Notes: generated by a model not told the origin, from the letters alone. 64,000 nucleotides of DNA from Pseudomonas chlororaphis (GCF_003731765.1 NZ_MOAL01000004.1:372001-436000); one strand, 5' to 3'; shown: positions 1 through 11,531, numbered from the stretch's first letter. Translations and numbers: made by a program.

Positions 1-1317
1 CAGGGCGGCACAGGCACGCTCCACCGTGGCGTGGTTCCAGGGCGCGCCACGCAGCACGGCTTCGCAGGCCTGGGCACGCTTGGGGGTGGCCGCCATGCCG
101 CCGAACGCCACCCGGGCATCGGCGATCACGCCGTCTTCGAGGCGCAGGTTAAAGGCTGCGCAGACCGCTGAAATATCATCATCCAGGCGCTTGGACACTT
201 TGTAGGCGCGGAACAGCTGCTCGGCGCTGGCCCGGGGCACGATGATCTTCTCGATAAACTCGCTGTCTTGGCGCGCGGTCACCCGGTAGTCGATGAAATA
301 GTCTTCCAGGGCCAGGGTGCGGCGGGTCTCGCCCTTGCACAGGACGATCTGCGCGCCGAGGGCGATCAGCAGGGGCGGCGAGTCACCGATGGGGGACGCG
401 TTGCCGATATTGCCGCCCAGGGTGCCCTGGTTGCGGATTTGCAGCGAGGCAAAGCGTTGCAGCAGTTCGCCGAAGTCCGGGTACTCGGCCTTGAGGGCTT
501 CGTAGCAGTCGGACAGGGCCGTGGCGGCGCCGATTTCCAGGCGGTCGTCAAAGCGTTCGACGCGCTTCATTTCTTCGATATTACCGACGTAGATCATCAC
601 CGGCAGGGTGCGGTGGAACTGGGTGACTTCCAGGGCCAGGTCGGTGCCGCCGGCCAGCAGGCGGGCTTGGGGGTAGGCGTCATACAGGTCGGCCAGGTCG
701 GCCACGGTCAGCGGCACCAGGCAGCGCTTGTCGCCGCTGTTGAGCTCGCCGGTATCCTTGGGCGCGATGGCTTTGAGGCGGGCGATGGTCTGGGCTTCGC
801 GGGCGTCGAACTGGTCCGGTTGCCGGCCGCAGCAGGCCTGCTCGGCGGCGTCGAGAATCGGCCGGTAGCCCGTACAACGGCAGAGGTTGCCGGCCAGGGC
901 CTCGTGGGCTTTGTGGCGGTCCGGGGCCTCGCTGTTTTTCTGCAGGGCGAACAGCGACATGACAAAGCCCGGGGTGCAGAAGCCGCACTGCGAGCCGTGG
1001 CACTCCACCATGGCCTGCTGCACGCTGTGCAGTTGGCCCTGGTGCTTGAGGTCTTCGACACTGATCAGTTGCTTGCCATGCAAGGCCGAGACAAAGGTCA
1101 GGCATGAGTTGAGGCTGCGGTAGCGGATGTGCTCGGCGCCGTCGGCGTCCGTTTGCAGTTCGCCCACCACCACGGTGCAGGCGCCACAGTCACCGCTGGC
1201 GCAGCCTTCTTTGGTGCCGGATTTTCCCAAGTGCTCGCGCAGGTAATTGAGCACGGTCAGGTTGGGGTCCAGGGCGTGCTCGCTACGGAGTTCCTGGTTG
1301 AGTAAAAACTGGATCAC
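1..1317 (-). CDS. xdhA: Xanthine dehydrogenase small subunit (partial, 3' end outside window)
   Basis: This is the iron-sulfur and FAD subunit of the molybdenum enzyme that oxidises hypoxanthine and xanthine to urate in purine breakdown. The start is a GTG giving MIQFLLNQELRSEHAL. The N-terminal plant-type 2Fe-2S domain shows GCASGDCGACTVVVG, and the second 2Fe-2S domain shows CHGSQCGFCTPGF and NLCRCTGYRPILDAA. The FAD-binding domain follows, with LLAGGTDLALEVT and GTLGGNIGNASPIGDSPP. The C-terminal end is cut by the window edge, so about 439 codons are visible. The large subunit xdhB would be expected just beyond the edge. The gene diverges from a GntR-type regulator, which probably controls it. 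Family and function are clear from the cofactor motifs. Confidence 0.95.
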   Translation of the reverse strand, partial: MIQFLLNQELRSEHALDPNLTVLNYLREHLGKSGTKEGCASGDCGACTVVVGELQTDADGAEHIRYRSLNSCLTFVSALHGKQLISVEDLKHQGQLHSVQQAMVECHGSQCGFCTPGFVMSLFALQKNSEAPDRHKAHEALAGNLCRCTGYRPILDAAEQACCGRQPDQFDAREAQTIARLKAIAPKDTGELNSGDKRCLVPLTVADLADLYDAYPQARLLAGGTDLALEVTQFHRTLPVMIYVGNIEEMKRVERFDDRLEIGAATALSDCYEALKAEYPDFGELLQRFASLQIRNQGTLGGNIGNASPIGDSPPLLIALGAQIVLCKGETRRTLALEDYFIDYRVTARQDSEFIEKIIVPRASAEQLFRAYKVSKRLDDDISAVCAAFNLRLEDGVIADARVAFGGMAATPKRAQACEAVLRGAPWNHATVERACAAL

Positions 1318-1368
1318 GGAAGGCCTCGCAGACTCATTATTGTTGTTAACCGACTGGAGCCGAATTTA

Positions 1369-1414
1369 GTCAGGTCTGACTTTTCGGTCAATTGTTTTCT
1401 GACTCAAAGGTCAG
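1369..1414. promoter_or_regulatory. Two inverted repeats between xdhA and the GntR gene, probable operators
   Basis: The intergenic region holds GTCAG-GT-CTGAC at 1369-1380 and CTGAC-TCAAAG-GTCAG at 1399-1414, built from the same half-site in opposite orders. They lie 52-97 bases upstream of xdhA and about 170-215 bases upstream of the GntR start. Binding by the adjacent GntR/FCD protein is an inference from position and symmetry. The rest of 1318-1584 shows only unassigned promoter-like AT-rich DNA. Confidence 0.45.
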
Positions 1415-1584
1415 GAAATTTGATTTTGTCGGTCAACGGTTCCATGCAAAGAGTATTGACCCTCTCGGGATGGAATGTTTTTGCTTATTCCATGCCAATT
1501 TACGCGCTTCGGGCACTCCGCCATCAGGTATCAATTGCGCTACACTGCGCCGCTTGTGTTGATCGAAGATTTTCAAGGAAAACC

Positions 1585-2244
1585 ATGACGTTCAAGGCGC
1601 CGGACAGTCTCGCCGAGCAAATTGCCCACCACCTCGCCGAACGTATCATTCGTGGCGATCTCAAGCCCGGGGAGCGCATCCAGGAACAGAAGGTCACCTT
1701 GGCGCTCAATGTCAGCCGCGGCTCGGTGCGTGAAGCCTTGCTGATCCTCGAGCGCCGCCATCTGATCGCCATCCTGCCGCGCCGTGGCGCCCACGTGACC
1801 GAGCTCACCGAGCACAAGGTGCGCAGCCTGTGCGCGCTGATGAGCGAGCTGTACATCCTGCTGGGCAATTCGGTGGCCAGCGGTTGGGTGCAGCAGGCGG
1901 ACATGACGCCGTTCCTGCAGATCCAGCAGCGCCTGATCGCGGCCTACGAGCGCCAGGATATCCGGGTGTTCGTCGAAGACAGCTTCAACGTCATGCGCGC
2001 CGCCTATCCCTTCGCCAACAACCCTTATCTGCAGGAAACCGTCGAGAACCTGCAGCCGGCCATGAGCCGTGCCTATTACCTGGCACTGGAGCAGCGCAAG
2101 GCCTCGATGAGCGAGTACCTGGCGCTGTTCGAACAGCTGCTGGCCGCGGTGATGGCCCGTGATTTGCCGCAGATCCGCCAGGTGCTCACGGCCTACGCCC
2201 AGCGCAGCTGCGATCTGGTGGTGTCTGCGTTGACGGGCGCCTAA
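1585..2244 (+). CDS. GntR-family transcriptional regulator (FCD domain)
   Basis: A 219-residue DNA-binding regulator. Residues 1-70 form the winged helix-turn-helix, with LAERIIRGDLKPGERIQEQ, SRGSVREALLILE and the wing at LPRRGAHVTEL. The C-terminal two thirds are an all-helical FCD-type effector domain. The chosen ATG has AAGGA (1575-1579) six bases upstream; an in-frame extension to about 1420 would add sequence unlike the family. It is divergent from xdhA and so is a likely regulator of purine catabolism, the ligand being unknown. The stop lies two bases before the smc GTG, so smc may be read through from this promoter. Confidence 0.85.
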   Translation: MTFKAPDSLAEQIAHHLAERIIRGDLKPGERIQEQKVTLALNVSRGSVREALLILERRHLIAILPRRGAHVTELTEHKVRSLCALMSELYILLGNSVASGWVQQADMTPFLQIQQRLIAAYERQDIRVFVEDSFNVMRAAYPFANNPYLQETVENLQPAMSRAYYLALEQRKASMSEYLALFEQLLAAVMARDLPQIRQVLTAYAQRSCDLVVSALTGA

Positions 2245-2246
2245 AC

Positions 2247-5200
2247 GTGCGGCTCAAGTGCATCAAGCTGGCGGGGTTCAAGTCCTTCGTCGACCCGACC
2301 ACGGTGAACTTCCCCAGTAACATGGCGGCGGTGGTCGGGCCCAATGGTTGCGGCAAGTCGAACATCATCGACGCCGTCCGTTGGGTGATGGGCGAGAGCT
2401 CGGCCAAGAATTTGCGCGGCGAGTCGATGACCGACGTCATCTTCAATGGCTCCACCAGCCGCAAGCCGGTGAGCCAGGCCAGCATCGAGCTGGTGTTCGA
2501 CAACTCCGACGGCACCCTGATCGGCGAGTACGCGGCCTACGCGGAAATCTCCATCCGCCGCAAGGTCACCCGCGACAGCCAGAACAGCTACTTCCTCAAC
2601 GGCACCAAGTGCCGGCGTCGCGACATTACCGATATTTTCCTCGGCACCGGCCTGGGGCCGCGCAGCTACTCGATCATCGAGCAGGGCATGATCTCCAAGC
2701 TGATCGAAGCCAAGCCCGAGGACTTGCGCAACTTTATCGAGGAAGCCGCAGGCATCTCCAAGTACAAGGAGCGCCGCCGCGAAACCGAGAACCGTATTCG
2801 CCGCACCCATGAAAACCTGGCGCGCCTGACCGACCTGCGTGAAGAGCTGGAGCGCCAGTTGGAGCGCCTGCATCGCCAGGCCCAGGCCGCCGAGAAGTAC
2901 CAGGAATACAAGGGCGAGGAGCGTCAGCTCAAGGCCCAACTGTCGGCGCTGCGCTGGCAGGCGCTGAATGAACAGGTGGGGCAGCGCGAGTCGATCATCG
3001 GCGACCAGGAAGTCAGTTTCGAAGCCCTGGTGGCCGAGCAGCGCAACGCCGATGCCGCCATCGAACGCTTTCGCGACGGGCACCATGAACTGTCCGAGCG
3101 CTTCAATCTGGTGCAGGGGCGCTTCTATTCGGTGGGCGGTGATATCGCCCGGGTCGAGCAGAGCATCCAGCACGGCCAGCAGCGTTTGCGCCAGTTGCAG
3201 GACGACCTGCGCGAAGCCGAGCGCGCGCGCCAGGAAACCGAATCCCACCTGGGCCATGACCGTACTTTGCTGGCGACCCTGGGCGAAGAGCTGGAAATGC
3301 TCGAGCCGGAACAGGAAGTCACCAGCGCCGCGGCCGAAGAAGCCGCGGCCGCCCTGGAAGAAGCCGAAACCACCATGCACGGCTGGCAGGAGCAGTGGGA
3401 CAGTTTCAACCTCAGCTCCGCCGAACCGCAGCGCCAGGCCCAGGTGCAGCAATCGCGCATCCAGCAACTGGAAGGCAGCATGGAGCGCCTGGCCGAACGC
3501 CAGCGACGTCTCGCCGAGGAGCGCGACCTGCTGTCCGCCGACCCGGAAGACGCGGCGATCCTCGAACTCAATGAAGAACTGGCCGCCAGCGAGGCGACCC
3601 TGGAAGACCTGCAAGCCAGTGAAGAGGCCCAGGTCGAGCGGCTGGAACAGCTGCGCCAGGAACTGCAGCGGGCCACCCAGGCCCAGCAGCAGGCCCAGGG
3701 CGAACTGCAACGCCTCAACGGTCGCTTGGCCTCCCTTGAAGCGCTGCAGCAGGCGGCGCTCGATCCGGGCACCGGCACTGCCCAATGGTTGAAGGACCAG
3801 CAATTGTCCGAGCGCCCACGCCTGGCCGATGGCATGCAGGTCGAAGCCGGCTGGGAGCTGGCGGTGGAAACCGTGCTCGGTGCCGATCTGCAAGCGGTGT
3901 TGGTGGATGACTTCTCCGGGATCGACCTGGCCGGTTTCGAGCAGGGCGATCTGCGCTTGCTGACGCTGGCCGGGGAGGGCGCGCGCATCCCCGGCAGCCT
4001 GCTGGACAAGGTCGATGCGCCGGTGGACCTGGCGCCCTGGCTGGGCCAAGTCAAGCCGGTGGACAGTTTGGAACAGGCCCTGGCCTTGCGCGGGCAACTG
4101 GCGGCGGGCGAGAGCCTGATCAGCCGTGATGGCTTCTGGGTCGGCCGGCACTTTTTGCGAGTGCGCCGCGCCAGTGAAGCGGAAAGCGGCGTGCTGGCCC
4201 GTGGTCAGGAAATCCAGCAACTGGGCCTGGAGCGCGATGAGCGCGAAGCCAGCGTCGAAGCCCTGGAAAGCCAATTGCAAAACCTGCGGGCGCAGCAGCG
4301 CCAGCAGGAAAACGGCCGCGAACATTTGCGCCGCCTGCTGCAGGATGAAGCCCGTCAGCAGGGAGAATTGAAGGCCAAGCTGTCCGCCGGCAAGGCCAAG
4401 GCTGAGCAACTGAGTTTGCGTCGTACCCGCCTGGATGAAGAACTCACCGAGCTGGGCGAACAGCGGGCCCTGGAACACGAACAAATAGGCGAAGCCCGGC
4501 TGCAGTTGCAGGAGGCCCTGGACAGCATGGCCCTGGACACCGAGCAGCGCGAACTGCTGCTGGCCCAGCGCGACAGTCTGCGCGAGCGCCTGGACCGGGT
4601 GCGCCAGGAAGCCCGGCAACACAAGGATCACGCCCATCAACTGGCGGTGCGTTTGGGGTCGCTCAAAGCCCAGCACGACTCCACGCGCCAGGCCCTGGAA
4701 CGCCTTGAACTGCAATCCGAACGCCTGACCGAGAAGCGCGAGCAGCTCAGCCTCAACCTGGAAGAGGGCGAAGCGCCCCTGGAAGAGCTGCGCCTCAAGC
4801 TGGAAGAACTGCTGGAAAAGCGCATGACGGTGGACGTCGAACTCAAGACCGCGCAAATCGCCCTGGAAGACGCCGACCGCGAACTGCGCGACGCCGAGAA
4901 GCGTCGTAACCAGGCCGAGCAGCAGTCGCAACTGATCCGTGGCCAGCTCGAACAGCAGCGCATGGAATGGCAAGCCCTGAGCGTGCGCCGCAAGACCTTG
5001 CAGGACCAGTTGCTGGAAGACGGCTATGACCTTGAAGGCGTGCTTGCGACCCTGACCGCCGAGGCCAATGAAAAGGCCGCCGAGGAAGAACTGGAACGCA
5101 TCGCTGCACGCATCCAGCGCCTGGGCGCGATCAACCTGGCGGCCATCGACGAGTATCAGCAGCAGTCCGAGCGCAAGCGCTACCTGGACGCGCAGAACGC

Positions 5201-5735
5201 TGACCTGGTGGAAGCCCTGGAGACCCTGGAAAATGTTATCCGCAAGATCGACAAGGAAACCCGTAATCGTTTCAAAGATACCTTTGATCAGATTAACGGC
5301 GGTTTGCAGGCGCTCTTTCCAAAAGTTTTCGGTGGTGGCAGCGCTTATTTGGAACTGACGGGCGAAGATTTACTCGATACAGGGGTAACAATCATGGCGC
5401 GTCCTCCAGGCAAGAAGAACAGCACCATTCATTTGCTCTCGGGTGGCGAAAAGGCCCTGACCGCATTGGCCCTGGTATTTGCCATTTTCAAATTGAACCC
5501 GGCGCCGTTCTGTATGCTCGACGAAGTTGACGCGCCGCTGGATGACGCTAACGTTGGACGTTATGCCCGACTGGTCAAAGAAATGTCGCAAACGGTGCAG
5601 TTCATCTATATCACCCACAACAAGATCGCCATGGAAATGGCCGATCAGTTGATGGGGGTCACGATGCACGAGCCCGGTTGTTCGCGCCTTGTAGCAGTGG
5701 ATGTCGAGGAGGCGATGGCGATGGTGGACGCTTGA
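2247..5735 (+). CDS. smc: Chromosome segregation protein SMC
   Basis: A 1162-residue SMC ATPase that compacts and helps segregate the chromosome with ScpA and ScpB. The GTG start gives MRLKCIKLAGFKSFVDPTTV. The N-terminal head has Walker A GPNGCGKSNIIDAVRW at about residue 32. Two very long Glu/Arg/Gln-rich coiled coils, roughly residues 165-500 and 650-1000, flank a hinge near 500-640 (DGMQVEAGWELAVETVLGAD). The C-terminal head has the ABC signature LLSGGEKALTALALVFAIF and Walker B FCMLDEVDAPLDDANV. Length fits the bacterial family. It starts two bases after the GntR gene. Only two bases separate it from that gene, so its ribosome site lies within that coding region. Confidence 0.97.
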   Translation: MRLKCIKLAGFKSFVDPTTVNFPSNMAAVVGPNGCGKSNIIDAVRWVMGESSAKNLRGESMTDVIFNGSTSRKPVSQASIELVFDNSDGTLIGEYAAYAEISIRRKVTRDSQNSYFLNGTKCRRRDITDIFLGTGLGPRSYSIIEQGMISKLIEAKPEDLRNFIEEAAGISKYKERRRETENRIRRTHENLARLTDLREELERQLERLHRQAQAAEKYQEYKGEERQLKAQLSALRWQALNEQVGQRESIIGDQEVSFEALVAEQRNADAAIERFRDGHHELSERFNLVQGRFYSVGGDIARVEQSIQHGQQRLRQLQDDLREAERARQETESHLGHDRTLLATLGEELEMLEPEQEVTSAAAEEAAAALEEAETTMHGWQEQWDSFNLSSAEPQRQAQVQQSRIQQLEGSMERLAERQRRLAEERDLLSADPEDAAILELNEELAASEATLEDLQASEEAQVERLEQLRQELQRATQAQQQAQGELQRLNGRLASLEALQQAALDPGTGTAQWLKDQQLSERPRLADGMQVEAGWELAVETVLGADLQAVLVDDFSGIDLAGFEQGDLRLLTLAGEGARIPGSLLDKVDAPVDLAPWLGQVKPVDSLEQALALRGQLAAGESLISRDGFWVGRHFLRVRRASEAESGVLARGQEIQQLGLERDEREASVEALESQLQNLRAQQRQQENGREHLRRLLQDEARQQGELKAKLSAGKAKAEQLSLRRTRLDEELTELGEQRALEHEQIGEARLQLQEALDSMALDTEQRELLLAQRDSLRERLDRVRQEARQHKDHAHQLAVRLGSLKAQHDSTRQALERLELQSERLTEKREQLSLNLEEGEAPLEELRLKLEELLEKRMTVDVELKTAQIALEDADRELRDAEKRRNQAEQQSQLIRGQLEQQRMEWQALSVRRKTLQDQLLEDGYDLEGVLATLTAEANEKAAEEELERIAARIQRLGAINLAAIDEYQQQSERKRYLDAQNADLVEALETLENVIRKIDKETRNRFKDTFDQINGGLQALFPKVFGGGSAYLELTGEDLLDTGVTIMARPPGKKNSTIHLLSGGEKALTALALVFAIFKLNPAPFCMLDEVDAPLDDANVGRYARLVKEMSQTVQFIYITHNKIAMEMADQLMGVTMHEPGCSRLVAVDVEEAMAMVDA

Positions 5736-5994
5736 GTCCAAAGGGCCGGGGGAGCGAGGGGACGGTCAGCCTGGAGTTTTTACCCGCCCGGATTGCTGGC
5801 CAATCGACATATTGGCCTTAACCGTTGTGACAGACGGTGTAAAGTTGCCTTTGGTCGTGCTAGTTTAATGTCAATTTTTCCTATGCGTGGGCAAAATGCC
5901 ATTCAGAACATAGAGTTGGCGCCACGTTTTAAAGCGGTTTGCAGTTTGCTAAGCCCCTTATTTATCAGCATTTTTTATAGAGGCACGGGATTAC

Positions 5995-6843
5995 ATGGAA
6001 ATCGGTCTGCGCGAGTGGCTGATCGTCATCGGCATTATTGTCATTGCCGGTATTCTTTTTGATGGCTGGCGCCGTATGCGCGGCGGCAAAGGCAAGTTGA
6101 AATTCCGTCTTGACCGAAGCCTGTCCAACCTGCCGGACGAGGACACCAGCGCCGAATTGCTGGGGCCGCCTCGCGTGCTGGATACCCACAAGGAACCGCA
6201 ACTCGACGAGCATGACTTGCCGTCTGTGAGCATGCCGGCCCGCGAGCCGCGTGAGTCTTCGTCCAAGCGCGGCAAGCGGGGTGGCGAGCCGCATCAGGGT
6301 GACCTGAACCTGGACCTGGATCTGGACAACGGCCCGAGCTTCAGCAGCCGTGACGATGACTTCCCGGACGAAGGCAAGGCGTCAAGCCACGCCGAGAAAG
6401 ATCAGCCGCAAGCCGAAGAAGTGTTGGTGATCAGCGTGATCTGCCGCGACGCCGCCGGTTTCAAAGGCCCGGCGCTGTTGCAGAACATCCTCGAAAGCGG
6501 CCTGCGTTTTGGCGAGATGGACATCTTCCACCGCCACGAAAGCATGGCCGGCAATGGGGAAGTCCTGTTCTCCATGGCCAACGCGGTCAAGCCGGGCGTA
6601 TTTGACCTGGACGACATCGACCACTTCAGCACCCCGGCCGTGAGTTTCTTCCTCGGCCTGCCGGGCCCGCGTCACCCGAAGCAAGCCTTCGACGTGATGG
6701 TGGCCGCAGCGCGCAAGCTGTCCCAGGAACTCAATGGCGAGCTCAAGGACGACCAGCGCAGCGTGCTGACTGCGCAGACCATCGAGCATTACCGCCAGCG
6801 CATCGTCGAATTCGAGCGCCGCGCCCTGACCCAGAAGCGCTAA
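5995..6843 (+). CDS. zipA: Cell division protein ZipA
   Basis: An inner-membrane anchor for the FtsZ ring, 282 residues. It begins with a membrane helix ([21 protein letters not shown]) followed by positively charged residues, so the N-terminus is periplasmic and the body cytoplasmic as in the family. A charged, flexible linker spans about residues 30-140. The C-terminal FtsZ-binding domain is about 140-275, with [20 protein letters not shown] and the [21 protein letters not shown] segment near the end. It lies 259 bases after smc, in a gap that shows no gene, and just before ligA. The smc-zipA-ligA order is typical of Pseudomonas. Confidence 0.95.
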   Translation: MEIGLREWLIVIGIIVIAGILFDGWRRMRGGKGKLKFRLDRSLSNLPDEDTSAELLGPPRVLDTHKEPQLDEHDLPSVSMPAREPRESSSKRGKRGGEPHQGDLNLDLDLDNGPSFSSRDDDFPDEGKASSHAEKDQPQAEEVLVISVICRDAAGFKGPALLQNILESGLRFGEMDIFHRHESMAGNGEVLFSMANAVKPGVFDLDDIDHFSTPAVSFFLGLPGPRHPKQAFDVMVAAARKLSQELNGELKDDQRSVLTAQTIEHYRQRIVEFERRALTQKR

Positions 6844-6851
6844 GCTTCCAC

Positions 6852-6891
6852 AGCCAGCTCCTCCTGTAGGAGCTGGCTCGCCAGCGAAGCC
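6852..6891. repeat. REP element with 11-bp stem
   Basis: AGCCAGCTCCT (6852-6862) pairs perfectly with AGGAGCTGGCT (6868-6878) across a 5-base loop. It is followed by CGCCAGCGAAGCC, the classic P. fluorescens-group REP word. It sits in the 107-base zipA-ligA gap. Confidence 0.8.
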
Positions 6892-6941
6892 TTTGCCCCA
6901 TCTTCAAATCGAGCAGCCATGGCTGCTCTTTTGCTTTATGA

Positions 6942-9323
<2,382 letters not shown>

Positions 9324-9337
9324 TCTGCTGGCAGCGG

Positions 9338-9365
9338 CTTGCCGGCGAAACCTTTCGCCGGCAAG
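9338..9365. repeat. REP-type perfect hairpin
   Basis: CTTGCCGGCGAAA (9338-9350) and TTTCGCCGGCAAG (9353-9365) form a 13-bp perfect stem with a two-base loop, just downstream of ligA. It may limit transcript decay or serve as a REP, but no T-run makes it a clear terminator. Confidence 0.75.
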
Positions 9366-9428
9366 CGCGATGGAACGATGGGGCAGCCGGGATGATCTAG
9401 TCTTGGCAAGCCTCAGAGAGGGATCGCC

Positions 9429-10595
9429 ATGTACCGTTTTTTCGAGCAGCTCAGTTCCCGTATCGCCGCGCCTTTCATGGGCGAAAGTTCGCGTAACAGC
9501 AAGGTCTGGCAGTGCCGTTGTGGGCAGTCGCTGTTCTTTCGCAACAGCCAATGCCTGGCCTGTTCGGCGCTGTTGGGCTATCAGCCGGAACAAAGCCGAC
9601 TGTCATCGTTGCAGCCCGGGCCCGAGGTTGGCACCTGGTGGCTGGATGCCGACCCCGAGGCCGGCCTGTTTCGCCGTTGCGCCAACCTCGATACCCCAGC
9701 CGCCTGTAATTGGTTGTTGCCGGCCCATGGCAGCGACAGCTTGTGCGTGGCGTGCAGCCTGAATCGAACCATCCCCGACCTGTCAGTGGCGGAAAACCCC
9801 GAGCGCTGGCGCAAAGTGGAAATCGCCAAGCGGCGCCTGGTGGCGCAACTGGTCAGCCTCGGCCTGCAGGTGATCCCCAAGACTCTGGATGAAGACACCG
9901 GGCTGGCCTTCGACTTTGTCGGCATCGACCTGGAAGGCAAGGCGCCCATGACCGGGCACGCCAACGGCCTGATCACCCTGGACATCAAGGAAGCCGACGA
10001 CGCCCATCGCGAGCAAGTGCGGGTGGCGATGCGTGAGCCTTACCGCACACTGCTGGGGCACTTCCGGCACGAGGTCGGGCATTACTACTGGGATCGGCTG
10101 ATTGCCAACGGCTATTGGCTGGAGCCCTTTCGCAACCTGTTCGGCGATGAGCGGCAAAGCTACGCCGAAGCCCTCGACCGGCATTACCAACAAGGCGCGC
10201 CGAGCGATTGGCAGCAAGGCTACGTCAGTGCCTACGCCACCATGCACCCCTGGGAAGACTGGGCGGAAACCTGGGCCCACTACCTGCACATGATGGATGC
10301 GGTGGACACCGCCCTGGGCTTTGGCATGAGCGCCCGGGAAATGGACTTCGACTATCAGCCCTTTCCCTTGAGCACCCTCTACGACCCGCAGCACCCAGGC
10401 GGGCCGGCGTTCCTGTCGTTCGTCAATGCCTGGATCGAGCTGGCCGGGATGCTCAACGAGCTGTCCCGCAGCATGGGCCAGCCGGACTTTTACCCCTTTG
10501 TGCTGCCATCGGCGGTGATCGCCAAACTGCACTTTATTCACCTGGTGATCCAGGGCGAAGGCGGCAAGGCCGATGAGGTATTGGCCCAGGTCTGA
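9429..10595 (+). CDS. Putative zinc-binding metallopeptidase family protein
   Basis: A 388-residue protein of the family annotated as putative zinc-binding peptidase (COG4307 type). Residues 1-60 hold a zinc-ribbon-like cluster (CRCGQSLFFRNSQCLACSA), with a further pair CANLD and CVACSLNR. The metalloprotease core shows GHFRHEVGHYYWDRLI near residue 215, a HExxH site with its two zinc-binding His and catalytic Glu. A conserved WEDWAETWAHYLHMMDA segment follows, which could give a third ligand. There is no signal peptide, so it is probably cytoplasmic. The physiological substrate is unknown to me. It stands alone between ligA and a convergent DUF3077 gene. Confidence 0.75.
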   Translation: MYRFFEQLSSRIAAPFMGESSRNSKVWQCRCGQSLFFRNSQCLACSALLGYQPEQSRLSSLQPGPEVGTWWLDADPEAGLFRRCANLDTPAACNWLLPAHGSDSLCVACSLNRTIPDLSVAENPERWRKVEIAKRRLVAQLVSLGLQVIPKTLDEDTGLAFDFVGIDLEGKAPMTGHANGLITLDIKEADDAHREQVRVAMREPYRTLLGHFRHEVGHYYWDRLIANGYWLEPFRNLFGDERQSYAEALDRHYQQGAPSDWQQGYVSAYATMHPWEDWAETWAHYLHMMDAVDTALGFGMSAREMDFDYQPFPLSTLYDPQHPGGPAFLSFVNAWIELAGMLNELSRSMGQPDFYPFVLPSAVIAKLHFIHLVIQGEGGKADEVLAQV

Positions 10596-10658
10596 AGGTG
10601 CAGCAAAGAGGCCGGTCTGCCGGGGAGGGCAAGCCGGCCCCTGTGCTGGGTGCTGCGC

Positions 10659-11012
10659 TTAGCCGTTGGGGCGGTTGCTGTCCAGCAAGGCATCCACCAC
10701 GGCGCGGGCCATTTCCACGGAATGCACCATGGACCAGATCAGGCCGCGTTCGATGCCGCTGGCCTGCTCGGTGATTTCATCGGACACCTCCTCAGCGCAC
10801 TTGAGCAGCAGCGACACGTGGGCCAAGGCATCTTCGGCGCTCACGCCCGGCTGCACCGTATACAGCGCCTGGCCGTGGGCGTCACGCAGGCCAAAAGGGC
10901 GCTCGCGGGTGGCTTTGAGGGTGTGCAGCAAGATGGCATTGGCGCTGTCCAGCTCGGGGTCGCGACGATGAGCAGGGAGGGAGAAGGGTGGGTCGGGGAC
11001 AAGCTTTTTCAT
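10659..11012 (-). CDS. DUF3077 domain-containing protein
   Basis: A 117-residue protein beginning MKKLVPDPPFSLPAHRRDPE. It resembles the Pseudomonas DUF3077 family, small proteins often present in several copies, with the conserved LYTVQPGVSAEDALAHVSLLL and GLIWSMVHSVEMARAVVDAL segments. It has no signal peptide or membrane helix, and its function is not known. An in-frame GTG three codons upstream is an alternative start; I chose the ATG because a GAGTGAG stretch lies at ribosome-binding distance. The upstream region is unusually rich in inverted repeats, described separately. Confidence 0.7.
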   Translation of the reverse strand: MKKLVPDPPFSLPAHRRDPELDSANAILLHTLKATRERPFGLRDAHGQALYTVQPGVSAEDALAHVSLLLKCAEEVSDEITEQASGIERGLIWSMVHSVEMARAVVDALLDSNRPNG

Positions 11013-11051
11013 GTGTGTCACTCACTCAGTATTAAAGGACTGCCGAGCTCA

Positions 11052-11244
11052 CTTCCACATGAGGGGTGGCAGTTGTGCGAGGGTGTGGAAGACCGGGACT
11101 GAGTAACCCAGCACACCCGAAGGTGTCCCGCGCACAACCGCCATAAAGCGACGCTGACCAGAAATCGTCAGAGAATGCTCAAGAGCGCTCATGCTTACTC
11201 AGTTCCGAACTTCCACATCCGGGCCGCTGATTGTGCAGCGGCCC
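11052..11244. repeat. Cluster of nested inverted repeats upstream of DUF3077 gene
   Basis: Several inverted repeats interlock. CTTCCACA at 11052-11059 matches TGTGGAAG at 11084-11091. The 23-base segment at 11084-11106 (TGTGGAAG...ACTGAGTAA) matches an imperfect inverted copy at 11195-11217. GGCAGTTGTGCG at 11068-11079 matches CGCACAACCGCC at 11131-11142 with one mismatch. A perfect 9-bp stem, GGGCCGCTG/CAGCGGCCC, lies at 11221-11244. A small ACACC-CGAA-GGTGT hairpin lies near 11114. No coding sequence is credible here. The remainder of the gap to about 11475 shows nothing I can assign. Confidence 0.6.
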
Positions 11245-11477
11245 AGGGAGACTGCCTGATCGAATAGAGGGGTTCAAGGCGCTCAAAGGCGGTTTGCATT
11301 CTCTCGGAAGCGCCCTACAAAACAAAGCGAAAACTCCACCGTGCCTCAGCTGCTTTCCCTACAAGGGGGGCTGTGTCGCTACCCCTTGTCCGCTGCCATC
11401 CCCTGCATCGCGGGGTGTTCCAAGGGAAGTGGCCAAGTGCTTGACCACCCTCGGATTTTTTAATCTGCAAGCAGCGG

Positions 11478-11505
11478 TTGTAACTTCAACTCAGATAGGT
11501 ACAAT
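11478..11505 (+). promoter_or_regulatory. Promoter of ffs (4.5S RNA)
   Basis: TTGTAA (11478-11483) and TACAAT (11500-11505) are separated by 16 bases. They are followed by a GC-rich discriminator (GGCGCGGC), typical of stable-RNA promoters. Predicted transcription would begin near 11512, leaving a short 5' leader before the mature RNA. Confidence 0.65.
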
Positions 11506-11531
11506 GGCGCGGCTCGCCGTCAGGCGAGCGT

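Noticed and set aside
268..1107. Open frame on the plus strand at the window start
   Set aside because: Antisense to xdhA, whose 2Fe-2S and FAD motifs are unmistakable on the minus strand.
2241..4973. Long 910-codon open frame antisense to smc
   Set aside because: It is the reverse reading of the Gln/Glu/Leu-rich SMC coiled coil in a GC-rich genome; the product is an Ala/Gln/Leu-rich string without domains, whereas the plus strand encodes a complete SMC.
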